Assembly: GCA_001179505.1 (NCBI GenBank)
Contig: CDMY01000897.1
Location: 124,001 to 188,000 of the forward strand
From: Vitrella brassicaformis
Taxonomy: Eukaryota > Sar > Vitrellaceae
DNA: 64,000 bases
Reading direction: 5' to 3'
Positions 36,543-47,482 of this stretch are shown here, one piece after another; the stretch's first letter is position 1; every line of letters starts with the position of its first letter. The translations under genes and the position numbers were made by a program. The notes under the pieces were generated by a model. It was not told the DNA's origin and did no database searches. It was given only the letters and a program-made list of their open reading frames with translations.

Positions 36543-37703
36543 TCACTCGAATGAGTCGCTGATGTATTCTCTGATGTCTTGCGTCTCGTGTGCGGGATCG
36601 TCGTATGTGATGCCTTCCACATTGAGGCCAGATGGGGGCCCGATCGGCAGCACTCCGCCACCTCTCACACGCAGCGACGGGTTGCTCTTGTACAGCAGCG
36701 CACGCTCCTTGTCCTGCATGATGCTCGAACCCAACACAGTGCCAGTCGTCAACTGCACACACACACATACACAGTGACAGACAAGGATAGAGGGAGATGG
36801 TGTGCGTGTCTGTCTGTCGTCTCTCTCTGTTAGGTACCTCTGACGGCGGCTGCGGTGGGATCACGGGGCCGTTCTGGGCGATCTGCTGCATCTGGAGCAT
36901 CTCCCGCAGTGCGAGTCAGCTCCTCTATCTCTGGCCAACGACACACACACAGGAGGAGAAAGTGTGTTCGTGTCTCTTGTCAGTCAGTGTGTCAGCCGTC
37001 CATCCATCACGCTGTTTCTGGCTGTCGATGAGGAATTGAATGTTGCGCCGCCAAGACCCTGATCGAACAGAGACAGAGAAAGTGAGTGGACTGGCCTGTA
37101 TGTGTGTTTGTCCACTCACTGAGTGATTGAGTGGTTGACTGACTGACCGAGTCGTGATGTTTGCTTTCGCAGCTCTCTGTTGAATTTGATTGCGCTCTCC
37201 CGTCTGTTTCTCCTGTCGCGCACGTCGCGGATCTGCCGATCGTAGTCGACATTGAGCACGGGGAACTCTCCTGAGAGGGACGCACAGATATATACCCTTC
37301 TCTCTCTGTCTGTCTGTGTATGTGTCTGTGTCTCCCACCGTCGTCCATGTCCTTGCCTGCAATGCATTGCCATGCCACCACACACGACGTGACTGACTGT
37401 GTGTGTGTCTATGTGAGAGTGAGTGTCTCTGTCTCCCTCTCATTCTGCTCACCCAGCCACGGCCGGTACATGAGTCCGCGGCCGCCATTCACCGGATCAA
37501 CCATCGGCGCCTGCAAACCAATGGACGCCACACATCGATTCGATTGGTTCGCTCTTTCATGTCAGTGGCTTGCTTACAGGCCGCAGAGAATTCGGCGGGA
37601 AGTTCTCGTCTTCTCTTCTCTCTGGGTTCACGCCATCGGCTCGAGAGCCAACGACAGCCAAGGCCAGCAGAACCGTAACGACACACACACACGCACGCGT
37701 CAT
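36543..37703 (-). CDS. Unknown protein with N-terminal signal peptide
   Basis: The start ATG at 37701-37703 gives MTRACVCVVTVLLALAVVGS, a short positive end followed by a strong hydrophobic core with a likely cleavage after SRA. Five further exons read APMVDPVNGGRGLMYRPW, then GKDMDD, then a basic helical stretch from EFPVLNVDYDRQIRDVRD to ELRKQTSRLG, then SWRRNIQFLIDSQKQ and a coiled-coil-like IEELTRT...EMLQMQQIAQNG. The C-terminus (GGGVLPIGPPSGLNVEGI, ending DSFE) closes at 36543. The protein is about 200 residues and I recognise no domain. A frame change at about 36903-36905 within a GGG run is needed to join IEELTRT to EMLQMQQ, so either a one-base error or a real lesion sits there. A secretory or plastid-directed role is possible. 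Confidence 0.6.
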
Positions 37704-38141
37704 GACGGATGTGTTGGTCACTTGTGTTCTTTCGTTCGGCCTTTGCTTCTCAAGGCGCCTGATCGATCGATCGACCAACTAATGTGTCGCCTTCTTTGTA
37801 TCGATCATACAAACACAGACATACAGACATACAAAAAGATGGGCGGATACTGTCAGTGTATCTGTGCAGTGCACGCATCGATGTCACAATGGTTTCCCGT
37901 CGGATTCTCCCAGCAGACATCAATTGACACCTCCAACCCATTCATTGATACATACAGAAAAAACACAAGTCGTCATTGTTTTCACACACACACCCGCACA
38001 TCGGTGCAATGTAACACACGCGTGCACACACACACACACACACACACATAGCGTGCACAGCAGAGAAAGAAAGGAAACATCCCGCCCGCAAGCTCCCCAA
38101 TCTCCCTCCCTCCCTCCCTCCCTCCCTGTGTGTCGATCGAG
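37704..38141. other. Intergenic region between two minus-strand genes
   Basis: It contains a GATCGATCGATCGA palindromic run (about 37759-37775), (CA)n at about 38021-38048 and (CTCC)n at about 38102-38127. It should hold the promoter of the signal-peptide gene and the 3' flank of the FRG1-like gene. Confidence 0.5.
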
Positions 38142-38813
38142 CTAGAACCAGCAGAACTTGTCTCTGTTCTTCTTGACCCGTTTGTCGAGCAGCTCCTCGG
38201 CCGTCAGCTCCCTGTCCATCTTCTCCTTGATGGTCTTGTAGCCCATGCCCGCCTTCTCGCGGTAGGTGAGGATGCTCTTGGTCTTCTTGAGCTTCTTCTC
38301 CAGCCGCTTCGATATCTCGTCCTTGAGCATCGCGTCTGACAGCCCCTCGCCATCGGCCACCGCCGCCTCCCCCTCCCTCTCGGCCAGCGACCGCTCCGCC
38401 GCACGCTTGATCTTGATGCTGTCCTTCTTGATGTGGTAGGCCGTGGTCGACAGCAGGTCGGAACTGAACTTGTCATGGAGAGTGAGGCTGCGCTGGCCCA
38501 GCACGCCCACGACAATGCGATCCTCCACCTCGAGCGATGTCGGGTGGTGCACCAGGATCTTGTCGCCGAGCTCCACCTCCTCTTTGAATTTTGTCTCGAA
38601 GCCGTTGACCGTCATGCCGGAAGTGACCAGGCGGCCGCTGCCCTCCTCCACGGGAACCTCCTCGTCCTCGTCGTCGTCTTGGTCCTCTGCCGCTGCCCTG
38701 CTGGACTCCTGCTCGGCAGCCTGCTCCTCCCTCTTCCTCTTCTTCTTGGACTTCTTGAGCACGTCGCCCTTCAGCTTCAGCTTGCCGCCGACGGCACTGC
38801 CATACTCAGCCAT
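38142..38813 (-). CDS. Basic nuclear-type protein with FRG1-like termini
   Basis: An intronless 223-residue protein with ATG at 38811-38813. The N-terminus MAEYGSAVGGKLKLKG is followed by KKSKKKRKREE, and the C-terminus is EELLDKRVKKNRDKFCWF. Both ends resemble FRG1, a splicing-associated protein that begins MAEY...LKG...KKKKRK and ends LLDRR..K.DRYCK. The centre differs. Instead of the FRG1 beta-trefoil there is an acidic DQDDDEDEE tract, then a compact beta-rich block from SGMTVNGFETKF through ILVHHPTSLEVEDRIV to FSSDLLSTTAYHIKK. From memory, that block occurs in conserved unannotated proteins of other alveolates. A basic helical KRLEKKLKKTKS region follows. A nucleolar or RNA-processing role is inferred. 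Confidence 0.75.
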   Translation of the reverse strand: MAEYGSAVGGKLKLKGDVLKKSKKKRKREEQAAEQESSRAAAEDQDDDEDEEVPVEEGSGRLVTSGMTVNGFETKFKEEVELGDKILVHHPTSLEVEDRIVVGVLGQRSLTLHDKFSSDLLSTTAYHIKKDSIKIKRAAERSLAEREGEAAVADGEGLSDAMLKDEISKRLEKKLKKTKSILTYREKAGMGYKTIKEKMDRELTAEELLDKRVKKNRDKFCWF

Positions 38814-38918
38814 GACGAGAACCGGTCTACAAGGCCAGGGTGCCGCCGATGGAAGGCTTAGGGTTTGGATTGAAACCTTTTGCGAGCTGGACAGAGCTGG
38901 GAGGACGTGTGTGCCACG
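38814..38918. promoter_or_regulatory. Compact bidirectional promoter with perfect telo-box
   Basis: Only 105 bases separate the ATGs of the FRG1-like gene (-) and the eL8 gene (+). TTAGGGTTT lies at 38858-38866, that is, AAACCCTAA on the other strand, the telo-box that in plants marks promoters of ribosomal and translation genes. No TATA box was seen. Confidence 0.6.
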
Positions 38919-40426
38919 ATGGTAAGGAGAGATAGAGGTGAATCCAGTCAGTGTAGCCAGGAAAGCTCGAGAGAAGCGAGAAGCGCTTTTCTGAGGCAGG
39001 GTGGTAGATCAGGCGGGGGGATGGCACGATCTGCGTGTGCCTTGCCGCTGGCGCACAGCTGTCGCGGAAGGGATCTGTGCACTCTGCGTGTCTGCTGCAT
39101 CTCACCTCTCTGTGTGACTGGTGTGACCTGCGTGTGTTGGGTGCAGGTGAAGGGCAAGCCCACGACCAGCTCCAAGGGCAAGAAGGCCCCCCCGCCCGAC
39201 CCCTTGGCGGAGAAGCGCCCAAAGAAGACTGTAAGCAACCACTCTCACATGTGGCGCACACACGAGTCTCATCTGAGCGTCGGTGTGTTCTGTGTGTCTA
39301 TGTGCGTGCAGTCGAAGGATCCGATCTTTGAGGCCAACAAGCGCAGCTTCCGTCTTGGTGGTGACATCCTGCCCAAGCGAGACCTCAGCCGGTGAGCGAA
39401 GACACTGGCAGGGTGTGGTACGGAGGAGAGGTTTGGTGTCCCTGTGTGTTGGTTGTATGTGTGTGTGTGTGCATCGATCAGTTACGTCAAGTGGCCGCAC
39501 TACATCAAGTTGCAGCGTCAGCGTCGCATTCTGCTGGCGCGCCTCAAGGTGCCCCCCGCACTCAACCAGTTCAACAACACATGCTCAAAGGAAATGGTAT
39601 GTGCGTCCCGGCGGTCGACACACACACACACACCATTACACCAGTCAGCCACTCGATGACCGTCGAGCACGCTTCTGTGTGTCCCTGTCCTCGATGCAAC
39701 TGTCAGGCTGGCCGCGTGTTAGCTCTGTTCAACAAGTACAAGCCGGAGACCCACGCTGAGCGACGGCAGCGGTGAGGGACCACACTGAGTGACGCACTCG
39801 TGACGACCAGCTGTGCACATCTCCTCCTCGCCATCTGTGCGTGTGTTTGGGTGTTGGTGGGTGCAGTATGCAGCGTGAGGCTCAGCAGCAGGCGGAGGGC
39901 GGCGACGTGACCATGGGGAGCAGGAAGCCCTACCTCATCAAGTTCGGCCTCAACCACATCACCGACCTCGTCGAAAACAAGATCGCGAAGCTCGTTGTCA
40001 TCGCTCACGACGTCGACCCCATCGAACTGGTTGGCATGCAAACACACACACACACACCTCTGCAGAGAATCCTCCATCACTTCGTATGCCTGTTTGTTTC
40101 TGTCCACTTGTGTGCAGGTCGTGTGGCTGCCTGCGCTGTGCCGTCGCAAGGACGTGCCGTACTGCATCATCAAGGGCAAGTCCCGGCTGGGCCAGCTGGT
40201 GCACCAGAAGACGGCTGCCGCCGTGGCGCTGTCGGAGGTGCGCAAGGAGGACACGGCGGCGATGGAGCAGCTGCGCAACGAGTGCCGCATCATGTTCAAC
40301 GACAACACCAAGGTGCAGCGTGAGGGCAGCAAGGGCAGCAGGGGCGTCAAGAGCCAGCACATCCAGGACCGCAGGGAGCGACTCGCCAAGCAGGAGGAGG
40401 AAAAGAAACTCAAGACACGCATCTGA
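38919..40426 (+). CDS. RPL7A: 60S ribosomal protein eL8 (L7a)
   Basis: Seven exons (38919-38921, 39147-39230, 39312-39391, 39482-39596, 39707-39771, 39867-40029, 40118-40426) join in frame to 272 residues, close to the 266 of the human protein. The first exon is just the ATG codon. Recognisable segments are [49 protein letters not shown], then the L7Ae core with [39 protein letters not shown] and [20 protein letters not shown]. The protein binds 25S/28S rRNA in the large subunit. It is expected to be highly expressed, and its promoter carries a telo-box shared with the divergent neighbour. Confidence 0.96.
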
Positions 40427-41354
40427 AGGACCACGCAGATGGAGGGATGGATGGACGTGATAGACAGACGTGATGGACGGGCTGAATTCGGTCCGGGCGT
40501 CTGGATGGCTTCCCCTTTCGGTGCTTCCCTCCGAAGGGGGCAGGGGTCCAGGCAGGTGGGCGGTGTTCGGCCATCCATTGGTCTGTCTGTTTTGTCTTGT
40601 CTGTCTGGTGTGTGCACGGGACGCGTGTGCGAGACAGACGCTGCTGCGTGGCGTGTGCTCGATTCCTTCGTGTGTGCCTGCATTCATTCATCCAAATGAG
40701 TGGACCGATTTGAATGAATGAAATGGATGAATGTTGGAGTTGGCGTTGAAGTAACCGAAAGCGACCAGAGCGTGAATCAATGTGTGGTGTGGTTGTGTGT
40801 ATGGTGCAGAGGATATACAGCTGCACCGACGCACCGTGGGTGAATCCAACAGCGTGGTTTATTCATCATCCACACCATACGACAGCCAGCAGAGCGTCAT
40901 CCACCCATCATGAAAGAGTTTCGCCCAGTGTCCACCTTCGTGTGTGTAATGTAGATGCCATGTGAAAATTGCGTGTTCCGTCTCGTAGCTCGTCACTGCC
41001 CCGATAGACAGACAGACAGACATTTTCCTTGCCTCTTCATTGGCACAGACCTCCCCATCCACCCCCCTCCCCCGGCCCATCGCGACTAGAGACAGAAAAA
41101 GGCAGGTACCAAAGACTTGACGGTCGTCAGGTGTGTGGCGATGCAATGCAGCTCGGCCAGTGAGTGGGTGGATGGATGAATGTGTCACATATACACATAT
41201 ACACATACATATGTACACCACAGTTAAGTCATTCGTTGCGTAAAGTGTGGTCCCTCTCTCCCCCTCTCCCCGACCAGACCAACGCCCCCCCAGAAAAAAA
41301 AAAAGGAAAGAAAAAACCCCGTGTTCGCTTCCCTCCACCGCATCAAATCCATCC
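40427..41354. other. Convergent intergenic region
   Basis: It holds the 3' flanks of eL8 (+) and the sugar porter (-). Short ATGGATGG/GATAGACAG repeats occur around 40440-40475 and an A-rich run (GAAAAAAAAAAAGG) at about 41292-41305. No gene was recognised. Confidence 0.55.
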
Positions 41355-43538
41355 TCATCTATCGCCCGACGGCACACCGACGGATGAATCCATAGAGATC
41401 TCTGTCAAGTCGCCCTCTAAGCTGCTGGCGGCGTCGGTGTGCGCCACGCCCATGTCACCGGCCGGCCGGGCGGGGATGCCGTCGACCTCTGCTGCCCGGG
41501 GAATCTCAGCGATGGCCTGCTTGCCGCTGAGGGAGTCGATCTTGGCCTTGCTGGCAGCAGTGGAGTCGGATGGGCGGCCCTTCAGGTAGGGCGACTCGTC
41601 GATGGACACGCCGCTGGTCTCCAACACAAACAGAAAGACGAACACACACGCGAAGAGACTGCAGCCTGCACACACAGAGGGGTGAGAGCAAATGTGGGTC
41701 CATCCGTTCCTGTGTGTGGGTCGGTGTATATGTGTGGTGATGTACATGAGAAGATGGAGAAGATGAGTGTGTTGTTGAGCACTTTGGTCAGGAAGACCAC
41801 CGCAATACACGCCACCCAGTTGAGTGCCGATGCACTCCCCACAGCAGGACCCTTGATCTCCACCGGGTATATCTCGTTGAGGTAAACCCACAGCACCGGC
41901 CCGTACGCAATGGCAAAGAACACCACATAGCCGAAAACCGAGGCCACCGGCAGCCATATCATGACGCCGGCACTAACGGCGCCCGACCCGATCAGCAGCA
42001 GCACGGCGGTCGGGGCGGTGGCGACGAACTGGCCAATGGTGCCAATCACCAGGAGTTTCCTCCTCCCCGCCCAGTCGATGGCTTTGACAGTCACCAGGGT
42101 GAGGATGACGTTCATGACGCCCATGCAGGTCGACAGCAGGGTGGCCCGGCCGCCCGTGAAGCCCGCCTGCTCGAAGATGTGATTAGACGCTGCGATGAAG
42201 GCGTTGATGCCGCTCAGCTGCTGAAAGGCAGACAGCACCCAACCCACCAGCAGGGCGTATCGGTACCAGGGGTCGCGGAAGGCATCGAAGAGCCCCACTG
42301 TCTTCTTCTCGGATGCTCTGCGCTCCTCCACATTGCGTTGAATGTCGTCCAGCTTCGCCTGGGCCGTCTGTGCCTCGGCGTCTGCCTCGCCCGACGTGCA
42401 GTACATTTTCTCGAGGATGGGCAGGGCCTGGTCGGCCTTTCCCTCCTCAACCAGGAAGTGGGGCGTCTCGAAGGGGAAAACGAAGAGGAATATGGTGAGA
42501 GAGATGATGGAAGGCACGGCGCTGAAGCCGAGCATGAAGCGCCACCAGAGGGCCTCTCGCGTCGGGATGGTGTCAGGCGATGGCCAGTCCTGGGGATCGT
42601 TGCGCTGGACGTTGCCGAGGGCGATGGCCACCATGATGCCCACTGTGATCAGCAGCTGATTCATCACGCTGACACACACATACACACACAAACAGAGAAG
42701 AGTCAGGCATTGACCACCTCCCTCCCTCCCTCTCTCTCTCCCTCTCCTCCCTCACCCGTAAGCGCCCCTCTTGTCGGCGGGGGTGACCTCAGATATGTAC
42801 ATGGGCACAGCGACGGTCGCCACGCCCACACCGACACCCACAATGATGCGGGACAAGAGCAGCGACCAGAAGTCCAGTGAGGCGGCCGACAGCAGAGACC
42901 CCACAATGAAGAGGAGGTGGGCGATCATCAGCGTCCGCCTCCGCCCACGGTGCATCCACCTGCCGCCCAGCAGGCACCCCACAGCTGCGGAAACAAGGAA
43001 AGCAGGTTGGAACCAGTGTGTGTGTGTGTGTGCGCTTTCTGACCTGCGCCAACGAAGACCCCCGCGGTGATGGCACCGTCACGATTGCGGGCGGCATCGC
43101 ACTCTGAACGAGAAGCACGAACACAGCTGTCCATACATCACTTCTCACCAGCCAACGAACTCACCAGCTGTGAGTTCGTCTTGGCCGCACCATTTCATCA
43201 GCAGGACGATCTGACCAACACAACACACGGGAAGCACAAATGCGCCACGTGGTGAGGGCTCTCGCCCCTTCCCTCCCGCCGATCACCTACCATCTTGAGG
43301 CAGGTGTTGAGGACAGCCAGGTTGTAGCCGAACTATACACATAGGCACAAGCACACGGTGAATTGTCCAACATCCCACGCATCGGGCGGCATAGAGGCAC
43401 ACAGACAGACGGAGAGCCGCCATGCCGCCCCTCTCCCCCTTCTCTCACCTGGAAGGACCCGAGTGTGGCGTTGGTCACAACCTGCAGCAGCCACCACTTG
43501 GAGGGGCCCGAGACCTCGCCCTTCATGGCCGTCATCAT
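41355..43538 (-). CDS. Sugar-porter family MFS transporter
   Basis: The ATG at 43536-43538 begins MMTAMKGEVSGPSKWWLLQV. TM1 continues as FGYNLAVLN. After several small exons come GCLLGGRWMHRGRRRTLMI (the sugar-porter GRR-type loop), SRIIVGVGVGVATVAVPMYI and SEVTPADKRGAYG. A long exon then gives RWRFMLGF-type sequence (WWRFMLGFSAVPSI) and FPFETPHFLVEEGK (variant of PESPRWL). It goes on with LSAFQQLSGINAFIAASN, IDWAGRRKLLVIG and YGPVLWVYLNEIYPVEIKG. The last TM leads into VLETSGVSIDE, a variant of PETKG. The family imports hexoses or polyols by facilitated diffusion or proton symport. The tail is Ser/Asp-rich and cytosolic. The TGA is at 41355-41357. The substrate cannot be read from the sequence. 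Confidence 0.9.
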
Positions 43539-44186
43539 GATTTCCTCTTCTCGCGGGAAAGTCTCACCTTTTTCTCAGGCCGTTAAACCGTTGAGATGGG
43601 AAGGGAGTTTTTTCCCTGTGTGGCATGATGACATCAACGGCGCTTCCCAGATGTGGAAACGGCGCTGGGGGACCAGTGGGCGACCACCGAAAACTCACTT
43701 TAATTGTTTTGTCTTGATCGAATCATCGGCTCTCCTTGGGCTCTCCCTCACAGCACAGCACGAGGCATCCGCTGGGCAGCCAGCGCCTCATCGACCTGGC
43801 GCGGCCCTCCCATGGCGTGGCCCTCCCATCCTGCCTGCCTGCCTGTCTGTCTGTCTGTCTATTTGACTGTCGGTCTCTGTCTGCACACGCATGTCTCCCC
43901 AGGTAAAATTCGACCATTTCCGGCCACAACCGCTCACTTCACAACTATCGGCAGGTAGTGTCATACAGCTGTGCACAGGTCACCTTACTGCAAACCTTAC
44001 TCGCTTCAACAACAGCAAGCACATTGCCGCAGGCCAAACAAACAGGTCTGTACACAGGGTAAGTTGACCAAACTTCATTCGTCTGTCGGTCGGTTGCAAG
44101 CCGGCACAGACCGTCCTTTATTGTCAGGGACACCAACGACACAGCAGCTAGGCCCGCCATCCACCCTCCCCTTGGCCATCATGATT
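43539..44186. other. Intergenic region upstream of the sugar porter
   Basis: It contains the sugar-porter promoter side (43539 upward) and the 3' flank of the AMSH-like gene. A (CTGT)n/(CTGC)n run lies at about 43829-43862. A stretch TCGCGGGAAA at about 43551-43562 resembles an E2F site but cannot be supported further. Confidence 0.5.
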
Positions 44187-46544
44187 CTATCTGAAGTCCT
44201 TCACCTCGACCGAATCGCTCGTCACACTCACCATACGGCTGTCAATCTCTGACAACACCCAACACATACACACAGACACCAGCAACATATCATCGGGCGA
44301 TTCATTGGCTGCCGTGTTGAGCTAAAGGCATACCGCGATACAGCGGCGCGAGTCGGTCTTCGTGGTCGTGGAAGCCGCCCTTGGGGCAGGTCCGCAGATA
44401 GGCCAGGCCGTAGTCAGTGAGCATGAAGTAACCAACCCGCCCAGCACCGCCGGCCATCTGTGGCGCCACAACTATGGCGATTGACTCGGGAAGCAGCGCC
44501 TGCAGCCAGCGAGACCGGCAGCCAGCACAGCATGTGTGAGTGTGTGTGTCATGAGGGAGGGTGTGTGTGTGTGTGCGTGTGTGCGTGTGTGCCGTGTTGC
44601 AGTTGGTGACATACCTGGTATGCAAAGTGGTTGTGAAGGTCGATGCTTGACATGAAGCACGTCTGAGAGGGAAAGACATCAGCACCGTCGATGAAAATGT
44701 CGACAATAACAATCTCACTCACCTGTGTCGGGTGGGTGTGTATCCACCCCACGGTCATCAGGCCCCGCTCCATTTGCCACGCGAACAGCTCCTCCTCGTT
44801 CAGGGCCTCTGACACGACACGACCACAAACGATACATTACCAGCACACACGCGGGCGGAGATACGATTGCACAGGCGTGGTATGTGTGCATTAGGCCTGC
44901 CTCACCGCAGGTGTTAGCGGTGCCCTTCTGACGAGGGAACAGCAGATGACTTATTCGCACAACTGTAGAAAGCCATACACACACGCGCGCAGCGGGACCA
45001 ATGACCCATCCCGACCGACAGACAGACTCACACACCTCCCTGAATGCCTCCCGCTTGCTGACCTTTTGGTGATGTCGTGCCATCCACATGGCCTGATAGG
45101 ATGGCACATGTCTCGATCTCCTGGCTCGTGTTGGGGTAGGCAATCGCCACAAAGGTCTCAATCAGGTCACTCGGCATGACAACAGCCAAGTTCTGCTCGC
45201 CACCCACCGCCCAGTCACACCCAGCAGCAGGCGCCGTCGCCACCGGCTGCTCATCGGCCCAAGGAGGGGCCGTGGGCATCACCTGACTGCACACAACATA
45301 TACAGACAGGCAAGTGCATGGGGGAGAGAGAGATATCTCACCTCATCATGACGGAGGGCTGCGATTGGTTGGCCGCTGCTGCGGTTGTCGGCTGGTTGGG
45401 CTGACCGGCGCCGAGCTGCGACAGGTGGCGCAGCTTGGAACTCGCGAAAGGGCTGCTGGCCGCCGTAGAACTGATGGATGGATGGATGAGACAAAAGAAG
45501 GCAGACAAACCCACATCAATCCATGGTGCATCAAATCACGGCGTTCCACTCTGTTCGCTCACTCATGCGATGTAGGCGACTTCGCCGACGTTGCCAGCGC
45601 CACATGGTCGTGCATATGGCGCCCCCGCAGTCTATTCGGCTCCAGATCGTCCCCATCGAACGGCCCGGCACCCGCAACACCGAATGTCCTTCTCTCATCC
45701 GAAGCGCGGCCAGCACGGGGAGCCGCTCCATTGGACAGAGTTGGCGGTGAGGGCGCGTCCTGGACGACGGACGGTGCGACGTCGGGGGTTTCTGTCAGCC
45801 GAAGTCCGATCTTCTCCTTCAGAGCCTGCACACACAACACGTTCGACGGACAGACACTCTCAAGCGAGCAGGTCGTGTGTGTTGTTTTACCTCCAACTCG
45901 GTCAGGTACGCCTTGACCTTCTGCTCCTTGGCGAAGTTCTGACGATGAAACGATGAACAACACACATACACACACCCAGGCCAGGGAGGGAAAGAAATAG
46001 GCGGGGAGAGATGCAGTCATGCTGTGTGTGTCGCATCGATCGCATGTCGGCCAGCAGGGCCTTGCCGCTGGTTAGCTTACGTCTTTTCTGTACTGTGGCG
46101 TGTTGTAGGCGTTGTGCTTTTTGATGACAGAAGTGAAGAAGCGGCAATACTTGTACATGTCCAAGAACAAAGAATCCATCTCCTCAGCCCGGTTGCTCCG
46201 CGTGTCCTGAACACACACACGCGCCACCACCTCGTAGAAACGGCCGTCCTTCTGCAGAGTGTGTATGAGTACTTACATTGATTTTGAGCTCCAGTCGGTC
46301 CATTGTCTGGTGAAGCCGCGACAGGAGAATGGTGTTGTTGGGACTGAAGGACAAGCAGACACGACGGACGAACAAACAAGCAAACAAACAAACAAGCGGG
46401 GGAGTCGTCACAGTATGACGCGTTATATGCACTTGTGTGTGCCTTGTGTGCCATCATGTGCCACACTGACGTGAATGTGTCGGCATCGACGCTGTCTTTC
46501 AGTTTTCGAATGTACTCATCCAACGCTGGACGACCACTGCCCAT
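44187..46544 (-). CDS. AMSH/STAMBP-type JAMM deubiquitinase
   Basis: The ATG at 46542-46544 begins [20 protein letters not shown], an N-terminal helical region comparable to the USP8-dimerisation/MIT region of AMSH. Later exons read [20 protein letters not shown], then a Pro/Ala/Ser-rich linker. The C-terminal JAMM domain has the catalytic Glu in [10 protein letters not shown], then [14 protein letters not shown] and [14 protein letters not shown] (H-x-H-P-x6-S-x2-D complete). The AMSH-specific zinc site is kept as [10 protein letters not shown] short last exon at 44187-44248, joined from LYRE, reads [19 protein letters not shown], the AMSH-type terminal strand. AMSH enzymes cleave Lys63-linked ubiquitin chains on ESCRT cargo at endosomes. 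All catalytic residues are present, so activity is likely. Confidence 0.9.
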
Positions 46545-46711
46545 AATCACGACGCAATCACGAGATGAAAAACCTTCAGTTTTCGCTTCTCCACGGGAAT
46601 GGTGTGGTGGGAAGCCCTTTTTCCCCGCAAGAAGTGAGTTGGGGTGCTTCCCCGCTCAGAAGGGAGAGAGAAGTGCGAGCTCAGATGTATCGCTGGGAGG
46701 CAGATCAACCC
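46545..46711. promoter_or_regulatory. Bidirectional promoter, AMSH-like / coiled-coil gene
   Basis: A head-to-head interval of about 140-170 bases, depending on which ATG (46685 or 46712) starts the plus-strand gene. It includes a pyrimidine-rich CCCTTTTTCCCC (about 46613-46624). The role is inferred from position. Confidence 0.4.
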
Positions 46712-47482
46712 ATGACATCGCCGAGCTCGTCTTCAGCGCCGCCACTAGCAGCCTCGTCGGCAGACGTCAGGGCGAACAAGATCCTGGTGAGTAGAGAGAG
46801 AGAGAGGCCGAGAAAGTGCCCTTTCCTCATCTGTGTGCCGAACGTGTAGGACATCGTTCGGCGTGTCCGGAGTGAGCAGGCGCAGCTGTTTGAGGCCCAC
46901 ATGAAGCTGGAGCTGGGGCTGCCCGACCTGCAGCAACAATACGAAGAGCAGACATCAGGTAGGTAGGGGAGAGACGAGGGCAACGCCGCCAGACAGCCAT
47001 TCTCCCGCACTTCCTCCGTGCAGATCAGGAGCGGCGTTTCTGTTCAGATGCGGATTCGTCGTTCGAGGTCAAAGGGGCCGCCATGAAGGCACTCATACAA
47101 AAGGTATGTCAGACAGACAGACAGACAAGGAGAGCGGCGGGCCCTCCACATGACCGATCTCCTCGTGTGTGTCTTGGCGTGGTGTTGTCCATCCATCCAT
47201 CCATCCGTCCATCCGTCCTCTCAGATGCAGGAGATAAATCAGCTCCTGTAAGCTAAGCTGCACGTCCCGTCCGCCTGATGCACTGCACGTTCAAACACTC
47301 ACTGCCTTCACATTAATGCCTTTCTGTCCTTTTCCTCTGTCTCCCTCTCTGTCAGGGGCACGCTTCCCTCTCTGCAGCAGCCGCCTTCCCTCTCACACGA
47401 GCAGGCGGCCAAGCCGGGCGACACACACGAGGCGGCGGCCAGCAAGGGCCCAGCGGTGCCTCCAGCGCAGCAGCTGCGCTGA
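46712..47482 (+). CDS. Small coiled-coil protein of unknown function
   Basis: Five exons (46712-46786, 46850-46958, 47024-47103, 47225-47247, 47356-47482) join in frame to 137 residues. An in-frame upstream ATG at 46685 would add nine residues. The N-terminus is Ser/Pro/Ala-rich. The central part is helical with heptad-like spacing: DIVRRVRSEQAQLFEAHMKL, then LPDLQQQYEEQTSDQERRF, then AAMKALIQKMQEINQLLG. The tail is Pro/Gln/Ala-rich and ends AQQLR. The size and coiled-coil layout recall small subunits of Mediator, kinetochore or BLOC-type complexes, but I recognise no family. It is transcribed divergently from the AMSH-like gene. Confidence 0.65.

Noticed and set aside
43549-43562. E2F-like TTTCCCGCGA site just upstream of the sugar porter
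   Set aside because: A single ten-base match in GC-rich DNA is expected by chance, and the gene is not an obvious cell-cycle target.
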